DNA from: Bacillus sp. Y1
GTDB taxonomy: Bacteria > Bacillota > Bacilli > Bacillales > Cytobacillaceae
DNA: 64,000 bases
Assembly: GCF_003586445.1 (NCBI RefSeq)
Contig: NZ_CP030028.1
Location: 2,556,501 to 2,620,500 of the forward strand
Direction: 5' to 3'
This document shows, piece by piece, positions 50,794 through 60,800 of this stretch. Each line of letters starts with the position of its first letter. The first letter of the stretch is position 1. The translations under genes and the position numbers were made by a program. Under the pieces are notes generated by a model that was given only the letters and a program-made list of their open reading frames with translations, ran no database searches and had not been told where the DNA came from.

Positions 50794-52004
50794 AACCAAT
50801 TAAGATGATTGGAATAGGTGATGACGGGAAGAAAAGTCTTCTGCCACATTATGAAAAATGGATATATGAAAGTGAGTTATTAGTAGGAGGACACCGGCAG
50901 TTAGCTTATTTTCCTGACTACACAGGAGAAACCCTCCCCATTGAAGGTGGACTAACCAGCTTAGTAGAAAAATTAATAACTGAGACAAAAAGAATTGTCA
51001 TTTTAGCGTCTGGAGATCCGCTATTTTTTGGAATCGGAAGCTACCTTTCTAGCAAGCTCCCTTTAGAAATATTTCCTTATTTAAGCTCAGTTCAGCTAGC
51101 CTTTGCAAAAATGGGTGAACGCTGGCAGGATGCCCATGTAGAAAGTCTTCACGGAAGAAGTATGAAAGGATTAGCGCAGCGTATAGACGGTAAGTCAAAG
51201 GTGGCGATTCTAACGGATGTGGAAAACTCTCCGAATATAATTGCCGACTATCTTCTGTCCTTTGGTATGACCGAGTACGAAGCATTTGTGGGAGAGAATT
51301 TAGGGGGAGATCACGAAAGAGTCGGCTGGTATCAGCTCCAAGATATGCGTACCTTCGAGTTTTCTCCATTAAATATCGTGATTTTGAAAAAAGTAAATCC
51401 AGCTCCTTCTTGGCCAATTGGTATTGATGATCATGAATTTATTCAAAGAAAACCGGAAAAAGGGCTCATTACAAAAAAAGAAGTTAGAGTATTAAGCGTT
51501 AGCTCCCTTCAACTTCAAAGAGACAGCGTCGTTTGGGACATTGGCACTTGTACCGGTTCAGTTGCAATTGAAGCAGGTAGAATTGCTCGGGATGGGCAAA
51601 TTTATGCCATAGAAAAGAATGAAGCGGACTTAGACAACTGCATACAAAATCTAGCGAAATTCCGAGTGGATGCCAACGTTGTTCATGGGAAAGCTCCCGA
51701 AAAATTAGATGAGTTTCCCTCTCCAGATGCCGTATTTATTGGCGGAACAGCTGGTGGGATGGAAGAGATACTGAGGATTTGCTGTAAGAGGCTGAATCAG
51801 AACGGTCGCATTGTTCTTAACGCGGTTACGATTGAAAACTTAGCCGAAGCCATGGCTGTTTTTAAAAGGAATCACTTTAAAACAGAGGTAACGCTAGCAC
51901 AAATTTCAAGAAGTAAGCCTATTTTAAATCTGACTCGCTTCGATGCGTTAAATCCTATTTATATTATTTCGGCAAAAAGAGAGGACGGAGAAGAAACATG
52001 TTAG
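50790..52004 (+). CDS. cbiET: Fused precorrin-6Y C5,15-methyltransferase/decarboxylase CbiET
   Basis: 404 residues: N-terminal CbiE corrin methyltransferase (about 1-205, [28 protein letters not shown]) fused to C-terminal CbiT (about 215-400, [19 protein letters not shown], the SAM-binding loop, and [15 protein letters not shown]). The protein methylates C5 and C15 and removes the acetate carboxyl at C12. The fused form equals CobL of aerobic organisms and CbiET of B. megaterium. It overlaps cbiD by 4 and cbiL by 7 bases. Confidence 0.93.
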   Translation: MKPIKMIGIGDDGKKSLLPHYEKWIYESELLVGGHRQLAYFPDYTGETLPIEGGLTSLVEKLITETKRIVILASGDPLFFGIGSYLSSKLPLEIFPYLSSVQLAFAKMGERWQDAHVESLHGRSMKGLAQRIDGKSKVAILTDVENSPNIIADYLLSFGMTEYEAFVGENLGGDHERVGWYQLQDMRTFEFSPLNIVILKKVNPAPSWPIGIDDHEFIQRKPEKGLITKKEVRVLSVSSLQLQRDSVVWDIGTCTGSVAIEAGRIARDGQIYAIEKNEADLDNCIQNLAKFRVDANVVHGKAPEKLDEFPSPDAVFIGGTAGGMEEILRICCKRLNQNGRIVLNAVTIENLAEAMAVFKRNHFKTEVTLAQISRSKPILNLTRFDALNPIYIISAKREDGEETC

Positions 52005-52699
52005 GAACATTATACGGATTGGGCGTAGGACCCGGAGACCCAGAACTCATCACAGTGAAAGCCTTTCGACGTTTAAAAGAGTCACCTGTGATTGCATACC
52101 CGAAAAAACAAAGAGGAAGCAAAAGCTATGCCCATAAAATCATAGATGTATATTTTCAACCAGAAGAAAAAGAAATGCTCGGTCTTGTGTTTCCAATGAC
52201 AAAGGATCAAGATATTTTAGAGAAAAAATGGACAGAAACGGTTGAACAAATATGTGAAAAGCTACAACAAGGGAAAGACGTGGCATTCGTTACAGAAGGC
52301 GATCCACTCCTTTACAGTACCTTCATCCATATGATGCGATTAATGCAAGAAAAGCACCCCGAAGTCCCGATTGAAGTGGTGCCAGGAATCTCTTCGTTTA
52401 ATGGAGCTGCCTCCCGACTAGGAATTGCCCTAGCAGATGGGGACGATCATATTGCCATTGTTCCAGCAAGAGATGACTATGAAACCATGAAAAAAGTGAT
52501 TCAAGAAAATGATTGTGTCATTTTTATAAAAGTCGCAAAGGTCATTGATGTCATGCTCCACGTTCTTCGAGATTTGGATTTATTACATAAAGCATCCGTT
52601 GTTACAAAGGTAACGTCTGATGAGGAAATCATTTGGAATGCAGCCGAGCTCGATGGTGCTGAGCTTGAATACTTAACATTAATGGTGGTGAGAAAATGA
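51998..52699 (+). CDS. cbiL: Precorrin-2 C20-methyltransferase
   Basis: 233 residues. [22 protein letters not shown] is the P-loop-like N-terminal motif of corrin methyltransferases, [14 protein letters not shown] and [32 protein letters not shown] are the CbiL-specific parts. It adds the C20 methyl to cobalt-precorrin-2. It overlaps cbiET by 7 bases and the cbiF start by 4. Confidence 0.93.
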   Translation: MLGTLYGLGVGPGDPELITVKAFRRLKESPVIAYPKKQRGSKSYAHKIIDVYFQPEEKEMLGLVFPMTKDQDILEKKWTETVEQICEKLQQGKDVAFVTEGDPLLYSTFIHMMRLMQEKHPEVPIEVVPGISSFNGAASRLGIALADGDDHIAIVPARDDYETMKKVIQENDCVIFIKVAKVIDVMLHVLRDLDLLHKASVVTKVTSDEEIIWNAAELDGAELEYLTLMVVRK

Positions 52700-53469
52700 A
52701 GCTATACATCATAGGTGCCGGACCAGGAGATCCTGACCTAATTACGGTAAAGGGGTTAAAGCTTTTACAAGAAGCCGATGTGGTTCTTTATGCAGATTCT
52801 CTAGTGAATAAAGAGCTAATTAATCAATCCAAACCAACGGCTGAAGTGATGAAAACAGCAGGTATGCATCTCGATGAAATGGTGGATATCATGGTGGACC
52901 GAATTCGCGCGGGGTTAAAAGTTGTTCGCGTTCACACAGGAGATCCAGCTGTATACGGAGCGATAATGGAACAAATGACTCTTTTAAAAAAAGCAGGGAT
53001 TGAAGTAGAGATTGTTCCTGGCGTTAGCTCGGTGTTTGCTGCCGCTGCTGCTGCCCAAGCCGAGTTAACGATTCCCGATTTAACGCAAACGGTTATCTTA
53101 ACAAGAGCGGAAGGTAGAACGCCGGTTCCAGAGTTTGAAAAGCTTCGAGATCTTGCGAGTCATCATAGCACAATTGCTCTTTTTTTAAGCGCCACATTAA
53201 CCAAAAAAGTAATGAAGGAATTTATCGATGCAGGTTGGAGCAAGAATACCCCGGTGATTGTCGTTTACAAAGCGTCATGGCCAGATGAACAAATTGTCCG
53301 AACGACTGTTGAGCATTTAGATGATGATATGCAAAAAAATGGAATTCGAAAGCAGGCCATGATTTTGGCCGGATGGGCATTAGACGAAAAAATCCACGAT
53401 AAAAACTACCGTTCGAAACTATATGATCAAAGCTTTACACATGGCTTTCGACGTGGGGTGAAGCCGTGA
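52696..53469 (+). CDS. cbiF: Precorrin-4 C11-methyltransferase
   Basis: 257 residues. [35 protein letters not shown] and EIVPGVSSVFAAAAAAQAELTIPDLTQTVILTRAEGRTP identify CbiF. It methylates C11 of cobalt-precorrin-4. AATGGTGGTGAGAAA precedes the ATG within the end of cbiL; the ATGA overlap couples them. The stop overlaps the start of cbiG (GTGA). Confidence 0.94.
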   Translation: MKLYIIGAGPGDPDLITVKGLKLLQEADVVLYADSLVNKELINQSKPTAEVMKTAGMHLDEMVDIMVDRIRAGLKVVRVHTGDPAVYGAIMEQMTLLKKAGIEVEIVPGVSSVFAAAAAAQAELTIPDLTQTVILTRAEGRTPVPEFEKLRDLASHHSTIALFLSATLTKKVMKEFIDAGWSKNTPVIVVYKASWPDEQIVRTTVEHLDDDMQKNGIRKQAMILAGWALDEKIHDKNYRSKLYDQSFTHGFRRGVKP

Positions 53470-54590
53470 TGATTGCTTTAGAAGAAGGAAAAATTGCTTC
53501 TGTTAGTCAAACCGGAGACTACGCAATTGTTGCGATTACGAAACACGGCGTCGAGATTGCTAGAAAGCTAGCACTATCTCTTCAGAATGCTGATTTGTAT
53601 TATATGAGCAAGTTTGAAAAGGGAGATGAACAAGAACGAGGAGTACAGATGTTTACAGGCAGTGTTCGACTTCTGTTTCCATCACTTTTCAAAGCTTATA
53701 AAGGTCTAATTATCATCGTTTCCTTAGGGGCGGTTGTTCGTATGATTGCCCCCCTTTTAATAGACAAAAAAGTGGATCCTGCGGTCGTGGTCATTGATGA
53801 TAAGGCGGAGCATGTGATCAGTGTATTATCTGGACATATCGGTGGAGCGAATGAGTTAACCAAGGAGGTGGCTGCTATACTGCATGCTCGTCCAGTGATT
53901 ACGACTGCCTCTGATGTACAAAAAACAATACCCGTTGATTTGTTCGGAAAACGATTTGGCTGGGTGTGGGAATCGGCAGAAAAGTTAACACCAGTGAGTG
54001 CATCTGTGGTAAATGAAGAAATGGTTGCGGTTGTGCAGGAATCAGGGGAAAAAGGCTGGTGGACGTATGACCACCCACTACCTGAAAATATTAAACCGCA
54101 TTCCAGTATTTCGGAAGCCTTAGTAAGAAAACCTCAAGCAGCACTTGTGATTACTCACCGATTAATAGAAAGTGAGGAACAGTCCATCTTGGAAAATGGA
54201 GTGTTGTATCGCCCTAAGGTCATTGCTTTAGGTATTGGTTGTAATCGAGGAACATCAAAGGAAGAAATCGAGAAGGTCATTCAAGAAACATTGGCAGAGC
54301 TTCGTTTTTCGATGAAAAGTGTGAAGGCCATTTGCTCGATTGATTTGAAAAAAGATGAACAAGGATTAATCGAGGTGGCTAATTATTACGGATGGGAGTT
54401 TGTGACGTATTCTGCTGACCAATTGAACAACGTACCTATCGCAAATCCGTCAGAAACCGTCTATAAGTTTACAGGAGCGTATGGTGTGAGTCAGCCAGCA
54501 TGCTTGCTATACTCTGGAGCGAACCAACCCGTACTCGAGAAGAAAAAATCAGGCAATGTCACCATTTCCGTTGCTCTGATACACTACTAA
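53466..54590 (+). CDS. cbiG: Cobalt-precorrin-5A hydrolase
   Basis: 374 residues. CbiG opens the delta-lactone of cobalt-precorrin-5A and releases acetaldehyde. IVSLGAVVRMIAPLLIDKKVDPAVVVIDDKAEHVISVLSGHIGGANELTKEVA (N-terminal domain) and the C-terminal YRPKVIALGIGCNRGTSKEEIEKVI are the family signatures. The start is GTG at 53466 or the ATG one codon later. It is followed by 18 bases and cbiA. Confidence 0.93.
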   Translation: MMIALEEGKIASVSQTGDYAIVAITKHGVEIARKLALSLQNADLYYMSKFEKGDEQERGVQMFTGSVRLLFPSLFKAYKGLIIIVSLGAVVRMIAPLLIDKKVDPAVVVIDDKAEHVISVLSGHIGGANELTKEVAAILHARPVITTASDVQKTIPVDLFGKRFGWVWESAEKLTPVSASVVNEEMVAVVQESGEKGWWTYDHPLPENIKPHSSISEALVRKPQAALVITHRLIESEEQSILENGVLYRPKVIALGIGCNRGTSKEEIEKVIQETLAELRFSMKSVKAICSIDLKKDEQGLIEVANYYGWEFVTYSADQLNNVPIANPSETVYKFTGAYGVSQPACLLYSGANQPVLEKKKSGNVTISVALIHY

Positions 54591-54608
54591 AAGAAAAGAG
54601 GACATATC

Positions 54609-55988
54609 ATGTCAAAAAGAAGAATGGTCATAGCTGGAACCGGGAGTGGTGTCGGAAAAACAACGCTAACAATCGGCCTTATGTCAGCTTTTAAGAAAAA
54701 AGGCCTCGTCGTACAAGGGTTTAAATGCGGACCTGATTACATCGACCCGACCTATCATACGGCGGTTACTGGTAGGCCATCAAGAAATCTTGATAGCTGG
54801 ATGCTCAATCACGAGCTAGTAAAAGAAATCGCCGTTCGAGGTAGCGAAGAAGCTGACATCTCAATTATCGAGGGAGTGATGGGGTTTTACGACGGGAAAA
54901 ATCCGACTTCAAATGATGGCACTACGGCAGAGATCAGTGTGATTACGAAAAGCCCTGTCGTTCTTGTCGTCAACTGCGCTAGCATGGCTCGTAGTGCTGC
55001 AGCAATTGTAAAAGGGTTCCAAGCCTTTAATGACGATGTCAATATTGTTGGGGTCATAGCCAACCAAGTAGGTAGCGAAGGACATTATCAACTAGTAAAA
55101 GCTGCAGTCGAGAAGGAATGCCAGATTCCTGTTGTCGGCTATTTGAAAAGAGATGACGAGCTATCCATTCCTGAAAGACATCTCGGTTTAGTTCCTTCGA
55201 TTGAACGTGGAGAGCTAGAGCCGTTTTTTGAAAAACTTGGTGATCTGGTGCTTGAAACCATTGATGTTGATAAGTTATACGAGTTAGCACAAGCTCCTGA
55301 GCTTATGTTGAAAGGACAACAGCTTGGAAAAAACAAAGTCAAAAACGTGCGTATGGCTATTGCAAGAGATGCTGCTTTTAATTTTTATTATCAGGAAAAT
55401 TTGGAACTGCTCGAGTCTTATGGGGCAGAGTTAGTGGAGTTTTCCCCGTTAAAAGGAGAGTCACTCCCAGAACAGGTGGACGGTCTTTACCTCGGAGGAG
55501 GGTACCCTGAGGAGTTCGCACAAGAGTTAGCTGAGTTGGACGAGGTCAAGCATTCTATTAAACACGCGATTGAAAACGGCCTGCCAACATTGGCCGAATG
55601 TGGGGGCTTTATGTATTTAACAGATGCAATAGAAACCACAGAGGGGAACAGTTATCCGATGGTTGGACTTATCCCTGGGGTCGTTCAAATGCATAAAAAG
55701 CTAGCTGCACTTGGTTATAGGGAAATCACCGGAGAAGAAGGAAATAGGCTGCTTCAAGGCAATCTAGGCGCGAAGGGTCACGAGTTTCACTACTCTACCT
55801 TTCATCCGACGTCTGAGTTACCTCCAGCTTACCAAACCAAAGGCATGCGCGGAACAAAAAAGGAAGGTTTCTTAACAAGAAATCTCGTTGCCGGTTATAC
55901 ACATTTACATTTTGGATCCTGCCCAGAATTAGTGGGTAATTGGATATCGCTTTGTAGAGAGTACAAAGGAAGTAAATCTAGGGTTTAG
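54609..55988 (+). CDS. cbiA: Cobyrinate a,c-diamide synthase
   Basis: 459 residues. An ATP- and glutamine-dependent amidotransferase. The N-terminal GTGSGVGKTTLTIGLM is the P-loop of the DTBS-like domain, FKCGPDYIDPTYHTAVTGRPSRNLDSWML follows. The C-terminal GATase-1 domain has LYLGGGYPEEFAQEL and the nucleophilic Cys in LAECGGFMYL, with His in GAKGHEFHYS. It amidates the a and c side chains. AAAGAGGACATATC precedes the ATG. A 148-bp gap with repeat sequence separates it from btuR. Confidence 0.95.
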   Translation: MSKRRMVIAGTGSGVGKTTLTIGLMSAFKKKGLVVQGFKCGPDYIDPTYHTAVTGRPSRNLDSWMLNHELVKEIAVRGSEEADISIIEGVMGFYDGKNPTSNDGTTAEISVITKSPVVLVVNCASMARSAAAIVKGFQAFNDDVNIVGVIANQVGSEGHYQLVKAAVEKECQIPVVGYLKRDDELSIPERHLGLVPSIERGELEPFFEKLGDLVLETIDVDKLYELAQAPELMLKGQQLGKNKVKNVRMAIARDAAFNFYYQENLELLESYGAELVEFSPLKGESLPEQVDGLYLGGGYPEEFAQELAELDEVKHSIKHAIENGLPTLAECGGFMYLTDAIETTEGNSYPMVGLIPGVVQMHKKLAALGYREITGEEGNRLLQGNLGAKGHEFHYSTFHPTSELPPAYQTKGMRGTKKEGFLTRNLVAGYTHLHFGSCPELVGNWISLCREYKGSKSRV

Positions 55989-56136
55989 TAACAGACTGCA
56001 GGGGATAAATACTGAGTTATTGCCCATGAAATCCAGACATTAGTAGAATACGTGAACTAAATCTAGATTTACAACCTATAAAATCCAAATACTAGTAGAA
56101 ACATGTCATACTTAGCACAAAGGGAGGTTTCAAAAA
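55989..56136. repeat. Degenerate 52-bp-period repeat between cbiA and btuR
   Basis: ATCCAGACATTAGTAGAA at 56031 and ATCCAAATACTAGTAGAA at 56083 are 52 bp apart. Between them TAAATCTAGATTTA is a 14-bp palindrome. A weaker third copy may precede them at about 55985. The block resembles the repeat at 18883-18952. Confidence 0.6.
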
Positions 56137-56673
56137 ATGTCTCAACGTGGATTAAATCTCATCTATACTGGAAATGGAAAGGGCAAGACCACTGCTGCTC
56201 TAGGTCTTGCAATTCGAGCGAAAGGGCGAGGAAAACGTGTCTTAGTTCTTCAATTTATCAAGTCTCCCTCCCGAACCTATGGAGAAAAAATCATGTTTGA
56301 CCAAATAGGGATTGAGATGCAGCAACTAGGAATTGGCTTTACATGGACAAAAACGCCGGAAGAGCATCGAGAGGCGTTAAAAAAAGCATGGACAATCACC
56401 AAGGACAAGGTATCCAGCGGGGAATACGATGTTGTGATTTTAGACGAGCTTAATAACGCGCTCGCTATCGATAAGTTTCCGATTGAGGATGTGCTTCCCA
56501 TCGAGGAAGTAATCCAACTGATCAAACATCGTCCAGAAGCTATGCACCTCGTGATTACAGGACGCTCGGCTCGACAGGAAATATTAGAGCTAGCCGATCT
56601 TGTTACCGAGATGAAAGAGGTCAAACACTATTATGAGGAAGACATTCCTGCGGTAAAAGGAATCGAATTTTAA
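56137..56673 (+). CDS. btuR: Cob(I)alamin adenosyltransferase (CobO/BtuR-type)
   Basis: 178 residues. IYTGNGKGKTTAALGLAIRAKGRGKRVLVLQFIK is the P-loop and Walker region of the CobA/CobO/BtuR type, and VVILDELNNALAI and HLVITGRSARQEILELADLVTEMKEVKHYYE complete the family. It transfers the 5'-deoxyadenosyl group from ATP to cob(I)yrinic acid diamide or cobalamin. AAAGGGAGGTTTC precedes the ATG. A longer frame from 56103 out of frame is spurious. Last gene of the cob operon, with terminator. Confidence 0.94.
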   Translation: MSQRGLNLIYTGNGKGKTTAALGLAIRAKGRGKRVLVLQFIKSPSRTYGEKIMFDQIGIEMQQLGIGFTWTKTPEEHREALKKAWTITKDKVSSGEYDVVILDELNNALAIDKFPIEDVLPIEEVIQLIKHRPEAMHLVITGRSARQEILELADLVTEMKEVKHYYEEDIPAVKGIEF

Positions 56674-56677
56674 AAAG

Positions 56678-56727
56678 AAAGCTAACTAGTAGGAAGCGAA
56701 ATTCAGCTTCTATACCAGTTAGCTTTT
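56678..56727. terminator. Bidirectional terminator of cob operon and marR gene
   Basis: AAGCTAACTAGTAGGAAGC pairs with GCTTCTATACCAGTTAGCTT (a few mismatches) around GAAATTCA, ending in TTTT; the marR stop lies inside. Confidence 0.85.
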
Positions 56728-57134
56728 AATACGTCTATTAAAAGTTTAACTTTTTCTTGCCCCAAAATGTCGGCTATTTCTTTTTCAATTTCCTCTTTAA
56801 TCCATGTCATCTCCTTGCAGCTTTCTAGCCCTTTACTCGTTAACTGCAACAATTTTTCACGTAAGTTCTCCTCAGATGTTTCTGCTACAATCATTCCTTT
56901 TTCAATTAAGCCCTTTGCACATTTATGGGCGGCTTGTCTAGAAATATTCATTTTTCTCGCCGTTTCGGCGATGGTTAGTTCCTGGTGTAGTTCTAGCCTT
57001 GTCATTAAGTAGTACTCTTGTGGGGTGACATCTTCATTTCCATTTTGGACCCATCGCTGACGGACCTCACCTCTAAGCTCGGCGTGCTTATCACTGACTA
57101 AATCAATTAATCCAAAAAAATTCGATTCACTCAT
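56703..57134 (-). CDS. MarR-family transcriptional regulator
   Basis: 143 residues with the MarR winged helix: TPQEYYLMTRLELHQELTIAETARKMNISRQAAHKCAKGLIEKGMIVAETSEENLREKLLQLTSKG, framed by N- and C-terminal dimerisation helices. The wing is the NLREKLLQLT segment. It is divergent from the gene for a DUF2798-like membrane protein, and an inverted repeat in the shared spacer overlaps the -35 box of that gene, which suggests direct repression. Confidence 0.88.
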   Translation of the reverse strand: MSESNFFGLIDLVSDKHAELRGEVRQRWVQNGNEDVTPQEYYLMTRLELHQELTIAETARKMNISRQAAHKCAKGLIEKGMIVAETSEENLREKLLQLTSKGLESCKEMTWIKEEIEKEIADILGQEKVKLLIDVLKANWYRS

Positions 57135-57202
57135 TTTTTTCTCCTATGTATGTGATTCCTTTCATTGTAACATTTTTTCAAAAATAACGCGCAACCAAAA
57201 CC

Positions 57203-57242
57203 GTCAATGCGGTTGACAATTATACGAATATCAAGTTAGAAT
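57203..57242 (+). promoter_or_regulatory. Promoter and MarR-type operator of the DUF2798-like gene
   Basis: TTGACA at 57213-57218 and TAGAAT at 57237-57242 are 18 bp apart. GTCAATGCGGTTGAC (57203-57217) is a GTCAA-N5-TTGAC inverted repeat overlapping the -35 box. A further ACCGTCAACT half-site lies at about 57245. Confidence 0.65.
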
Positions 57243-57285
57243 AAACCGTCAACTAAGTTTACTATTTTAAAAGGAGAGGTTAAGA

Positions 57286-57765
57286 GTGGGAAAAAACAAA
57301 AAGGAACAACTGGTGTTCACTACCCTTACTTGTGCTTGTATGGTATTGGGGATGAGCATCTACAACGTATTATTATTGAAAGGATTTACTTCTAATGTAT
57401 GGTTTGATGTGATCATCGGATTTATTCCAGCGTTTATTGTTGGATTATTATTAGATATTTTTGTAGTAGGAAAACTATCAAAAACCGTAGTAACCAAAAT
57501 CGTGAAATCAGGAGATCCATTGATTAAAAAGATTCTATTTATGTCATTTTTTATGGTTACGGGAATGGTTTTGCTAATGTCTCTATATGGTACCATCATG
57601 AATGTTGGAATTAGCCCCGAACTTCCAAGCGCGTATGTTAAAGGGGTAGGCTTTAACTTTATTGCCGCCTTGCCACTACAACTTTTAATTGTTGGTCCCA
57701 TTGTTCGCTTGATTTTTACAAAGATATATTCTGAAGAACGTACACTTTCACCCGCACAAAACTAA
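57286..57765 (+). CDS. DUF2798-like duplicated membrane protein
   Basis: 159 residues made of two similar halves of about 75 residues, each with two hydrophobic segments (LVFTTLTCACMVLGMSIYNVLLLKG / LFMSFFMVTGMVLLMSLYGTIMNVG and the WFDVIIGFIPAFIVGLLLDIFVVGKL / YVKGVGFNFIAALPLQLLIVGPIVRLIF pair). This duplicated two-TMS pattern is that of DUF2798 proteins. Function unknown. It starts with GTG at 57286 after GGAGAGG. The divergent MarR gene and the operator in between suggest induction by a small ligand. Confidence 0.75.
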   Translation: MGKNKKEQLVFTTLTCACMVLGMSIYNVLLLKGFTSNVWFDVIIGFIPAFIVGLLLDIFVVGKLSKTVVTKIVKSGDPLIKKILFMSFFMVTGMVLLMSLYGTIMNVGISPELPSAYVKGVGFNFIAALPLQLLIVGPIVRLIFTKIYSEERTLSPAQN

Positions 57766-57840
57766 CTGGAAAATCTAAACAGTAAATTTACATCCTTTTT
57801 ACAGAACGTTAAAAATGGAAAGGTAAAGTTTTTTAATAGA

Positions 57841-57864
57841 GGAGAGTCTAGTAAATGACTCTCC
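57841..57864 (+). other. Leader hairpin before the lamin-tail/metallophosphatase gene
   Basis: GGAGAGTC and GACTCTCC form a perfect 8-bp stem with an 8-nt loop, 27 bp before the start codon. A run of T is absent, so it is not a standard terminator. Confidence 0.5.
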
Positions 57865-57891
57865 TTCCTATAAGAAAACTGGGGGATGTAT

Positions 57892-60800
57892 ATGCGAAGG
57901 AAACAAAGAAACTCATTTCAAAAGTACTATAGCATAGTACTAAGCATTAGTTTGTTATTGACAAGTGTCGTGACGTCTATTCCTTTTAACACTTTTGCTG
58001 CTGCTGAAATAACGGGTTCAACAAGTGAAGGAACACTTGTTGAAAATGAAGCCTTGACCAGCACAGAAGAAACCACACCAACAACGCCTGAAGACTCCTT
58101 TCCAACAGATCTTGAAACCACAGTAGCAGAAACACCTCAGCAAGAAATTGACTCAATTACAGAAGTTGAAACAAATTCAACTACAGAAGCCACAGAAGAA
58201 GATCATCAATCGTATCCATCAATCTTGATTACTGAGATATCACCAAATTCAAAAGGAACGGGAACCGATTATTTTGAATTTATTGAAATCTATAATAATA
58301 GTAATCAACCATTACCTCTCAAGAATTATTCTTTCGTCTATCAGTACACAGATGGCAGTCGAGAAGACCTTCCATTCGAGGTTCCTGCTGTCACAGTTGA
58401 ACCTCAGAAAACCATCGTTCTTTGGTTTAATAATGGAGGAAAGACGTTTGAGAATTTTAACTCAAATTTTGAGACTAGCCTTCCGAAAGAAGCAGTTATT
58501 GAATTTACCGATGTGTTTCCAGGGTTTGCAAACGGGGGCAATCGAGCCATTACGGTTCGGAACCAAGAGGGAAAGGACTTGGTTACAGCTTCGTATTTAG
58601 GAAGTGAAAACGATAATAACGGGAACGGTATTGCTTATAAGTACCCAGTGTCTGGAATCTTAATGGATAAGTATAACATGTTAGCAGCACCAACACCTGG
58701 TTCAATTGAATCTCAACAAGTTCCCACCCAACCGGTAGAAATACCTGAGAACCCGACAGATACTCAACCACCAAGTATTCAACACGAACCAGTAAAAGCA
58801 GCTTCTGAATTTTTGTCTATAAAAATTTCAGCAGAAATTACGGACAATTTGGCTGTACCAAATGCAACTCTTTTTTATAAAAATGAGACAATGAACGCTT
58901 TCTCGAGCATCTCTATGATAAAAGACGGACAATCCAATATTTTTACAGCTGCAATTCCTGAAGTAGATGTATCTAGTCATATAACATATTACATGGAAGC
59001 GTCTGACGGGATAAACAACGTAAAAACGGAGCAATATCGAGTAGAAGTCAAAACCACATCTGTAGATTACACGACACTTCCACCATTTCTAGTTACAGAA
59101 GTGTTATCCGATTCAACTAATGTTGGCTCAGCAGATGGATATGAGTTTATTGAGATATATAATAATTCAAACAGCCCTGTGTCCCTTAAGGATTACAAAC
59201 TAAATTATCGCTATTATACAAACGATCCTGGCTCTGATGTTGTCTGGGCTTCTGTTCCTGATGATGTGAATATCCCGGCAAACGAAACCCTTGTATTTTG
59301 GATCATTAATGATCAAAATGGCTCAAAGACGGTAGCCGATTTTAATCAGCATTTTGGTACGAATTTAGTAGAAAATGAGGATATTGTTCGTATTTTCAGC
59401 AGTGGAATGGCCAATGGAAGCTTACGTGGACTTGTGATGGCAACCAACACAGGAAAGGAAATAGCTGTTGCCTATTACAATGAAGAATCCAATGTGGATG
59501 ATACGTATGCAGACAAAGGGATTCAGTATAGGTATCCAACCGATAAAAGTAAAAAGATGTATAAGCTAACGATTGAACCAGCAACTCCTGGTAGTGTGAG
59601 ACCCATACAAGTTCCAGTTACGGCACGTGAGTACCCAGTGGATTCAACAAGTCCGGTTCTTGAGAACCTAACGGACGTGACAACAGCCAATCAAACAGAA
59701 AATATCGAAGTCATTGCAAAGGCAACTGATGATAGGGAAGTAAAAACAGTAAAGATTTTTTATAAAATATCGGGTCAAACGGAGTTTACTGAAGCGATCG
59801 TGAAAGAGAATTACGATGATAGCTTCTTTCACCATACGATTTACTCTCCAGAGATTATCGGAAAAGAGTATGTAGATTATTACCTATTTGCATCCGATGG
59901 CATCAATGATGAGACTAGTGAGACATATCGCGTACAGATCACCAATGATTTGGACCAATCTAGTTTACGCCTAAACATAAAAAAGGGAGATATAGTAGGT
60001 GGTGAAAAGGCGTTAAAAGCCACATCCGCTTCTGATCGTCCTGAAAATGTCAAGCTATCTATCGACGAAACAGAAGTAACGACAGATCTTTATTCTTCCT
60101 TGGAACATACCGCCTATCTCGCATTTGAAGCAAATGGGCTCAACACCTATTTCCAAAATGCGGTGACGATGGGGGAGGAAATCTTGTATTTGATGGATAA
60201 AGACTGGCTATCAGCTTGGAAAACCTTCTCAGTACCAATCACATCCGACCGATTACAAGTAGGAGACAATATCATCACCCTTCGTTCAGGGAATAAAGCT
60301 TCACCATTTGATTTAGAATCAGCAGAAAACAGGGATGATTATGATCTTCGTAACGTTAGGCTTGTTTTAGCAGATGGAACAGTCATTATGGACCCAAATT
60401 TCAACGATCCTACGATTATAAAAATGAATGATGGTAATCCGTTTGTTGATTTCCACTTTTCCATCACGGAGGAGCACGCAAGATCAAAGACGTTTTCATG
60501 GAATACAACGACTGTCCCTGATGGGGAGCATACGATTACGATTGCTGACCTCGATGAGGAAGTGAGTGCTACGGTCATAGTGGATAACACCGCACCTATC
60601 ATCTCAACGAATATCAAGGAAGGAAAAACCTACAAAGGTGCCTTCGAGATACAAGCTAAAGCAAAGGATGCTGGTGCAGGGGTTGAGTTGGTGGAAGCAT
60701 TTTTAGACGATGAGCCTATCCAAATACCGTATGATACAGCTTCATCAAAACTCATGCCAGGTGAGCACAAGCTCTCTATAACGGCAAAGGATTCCATAGG

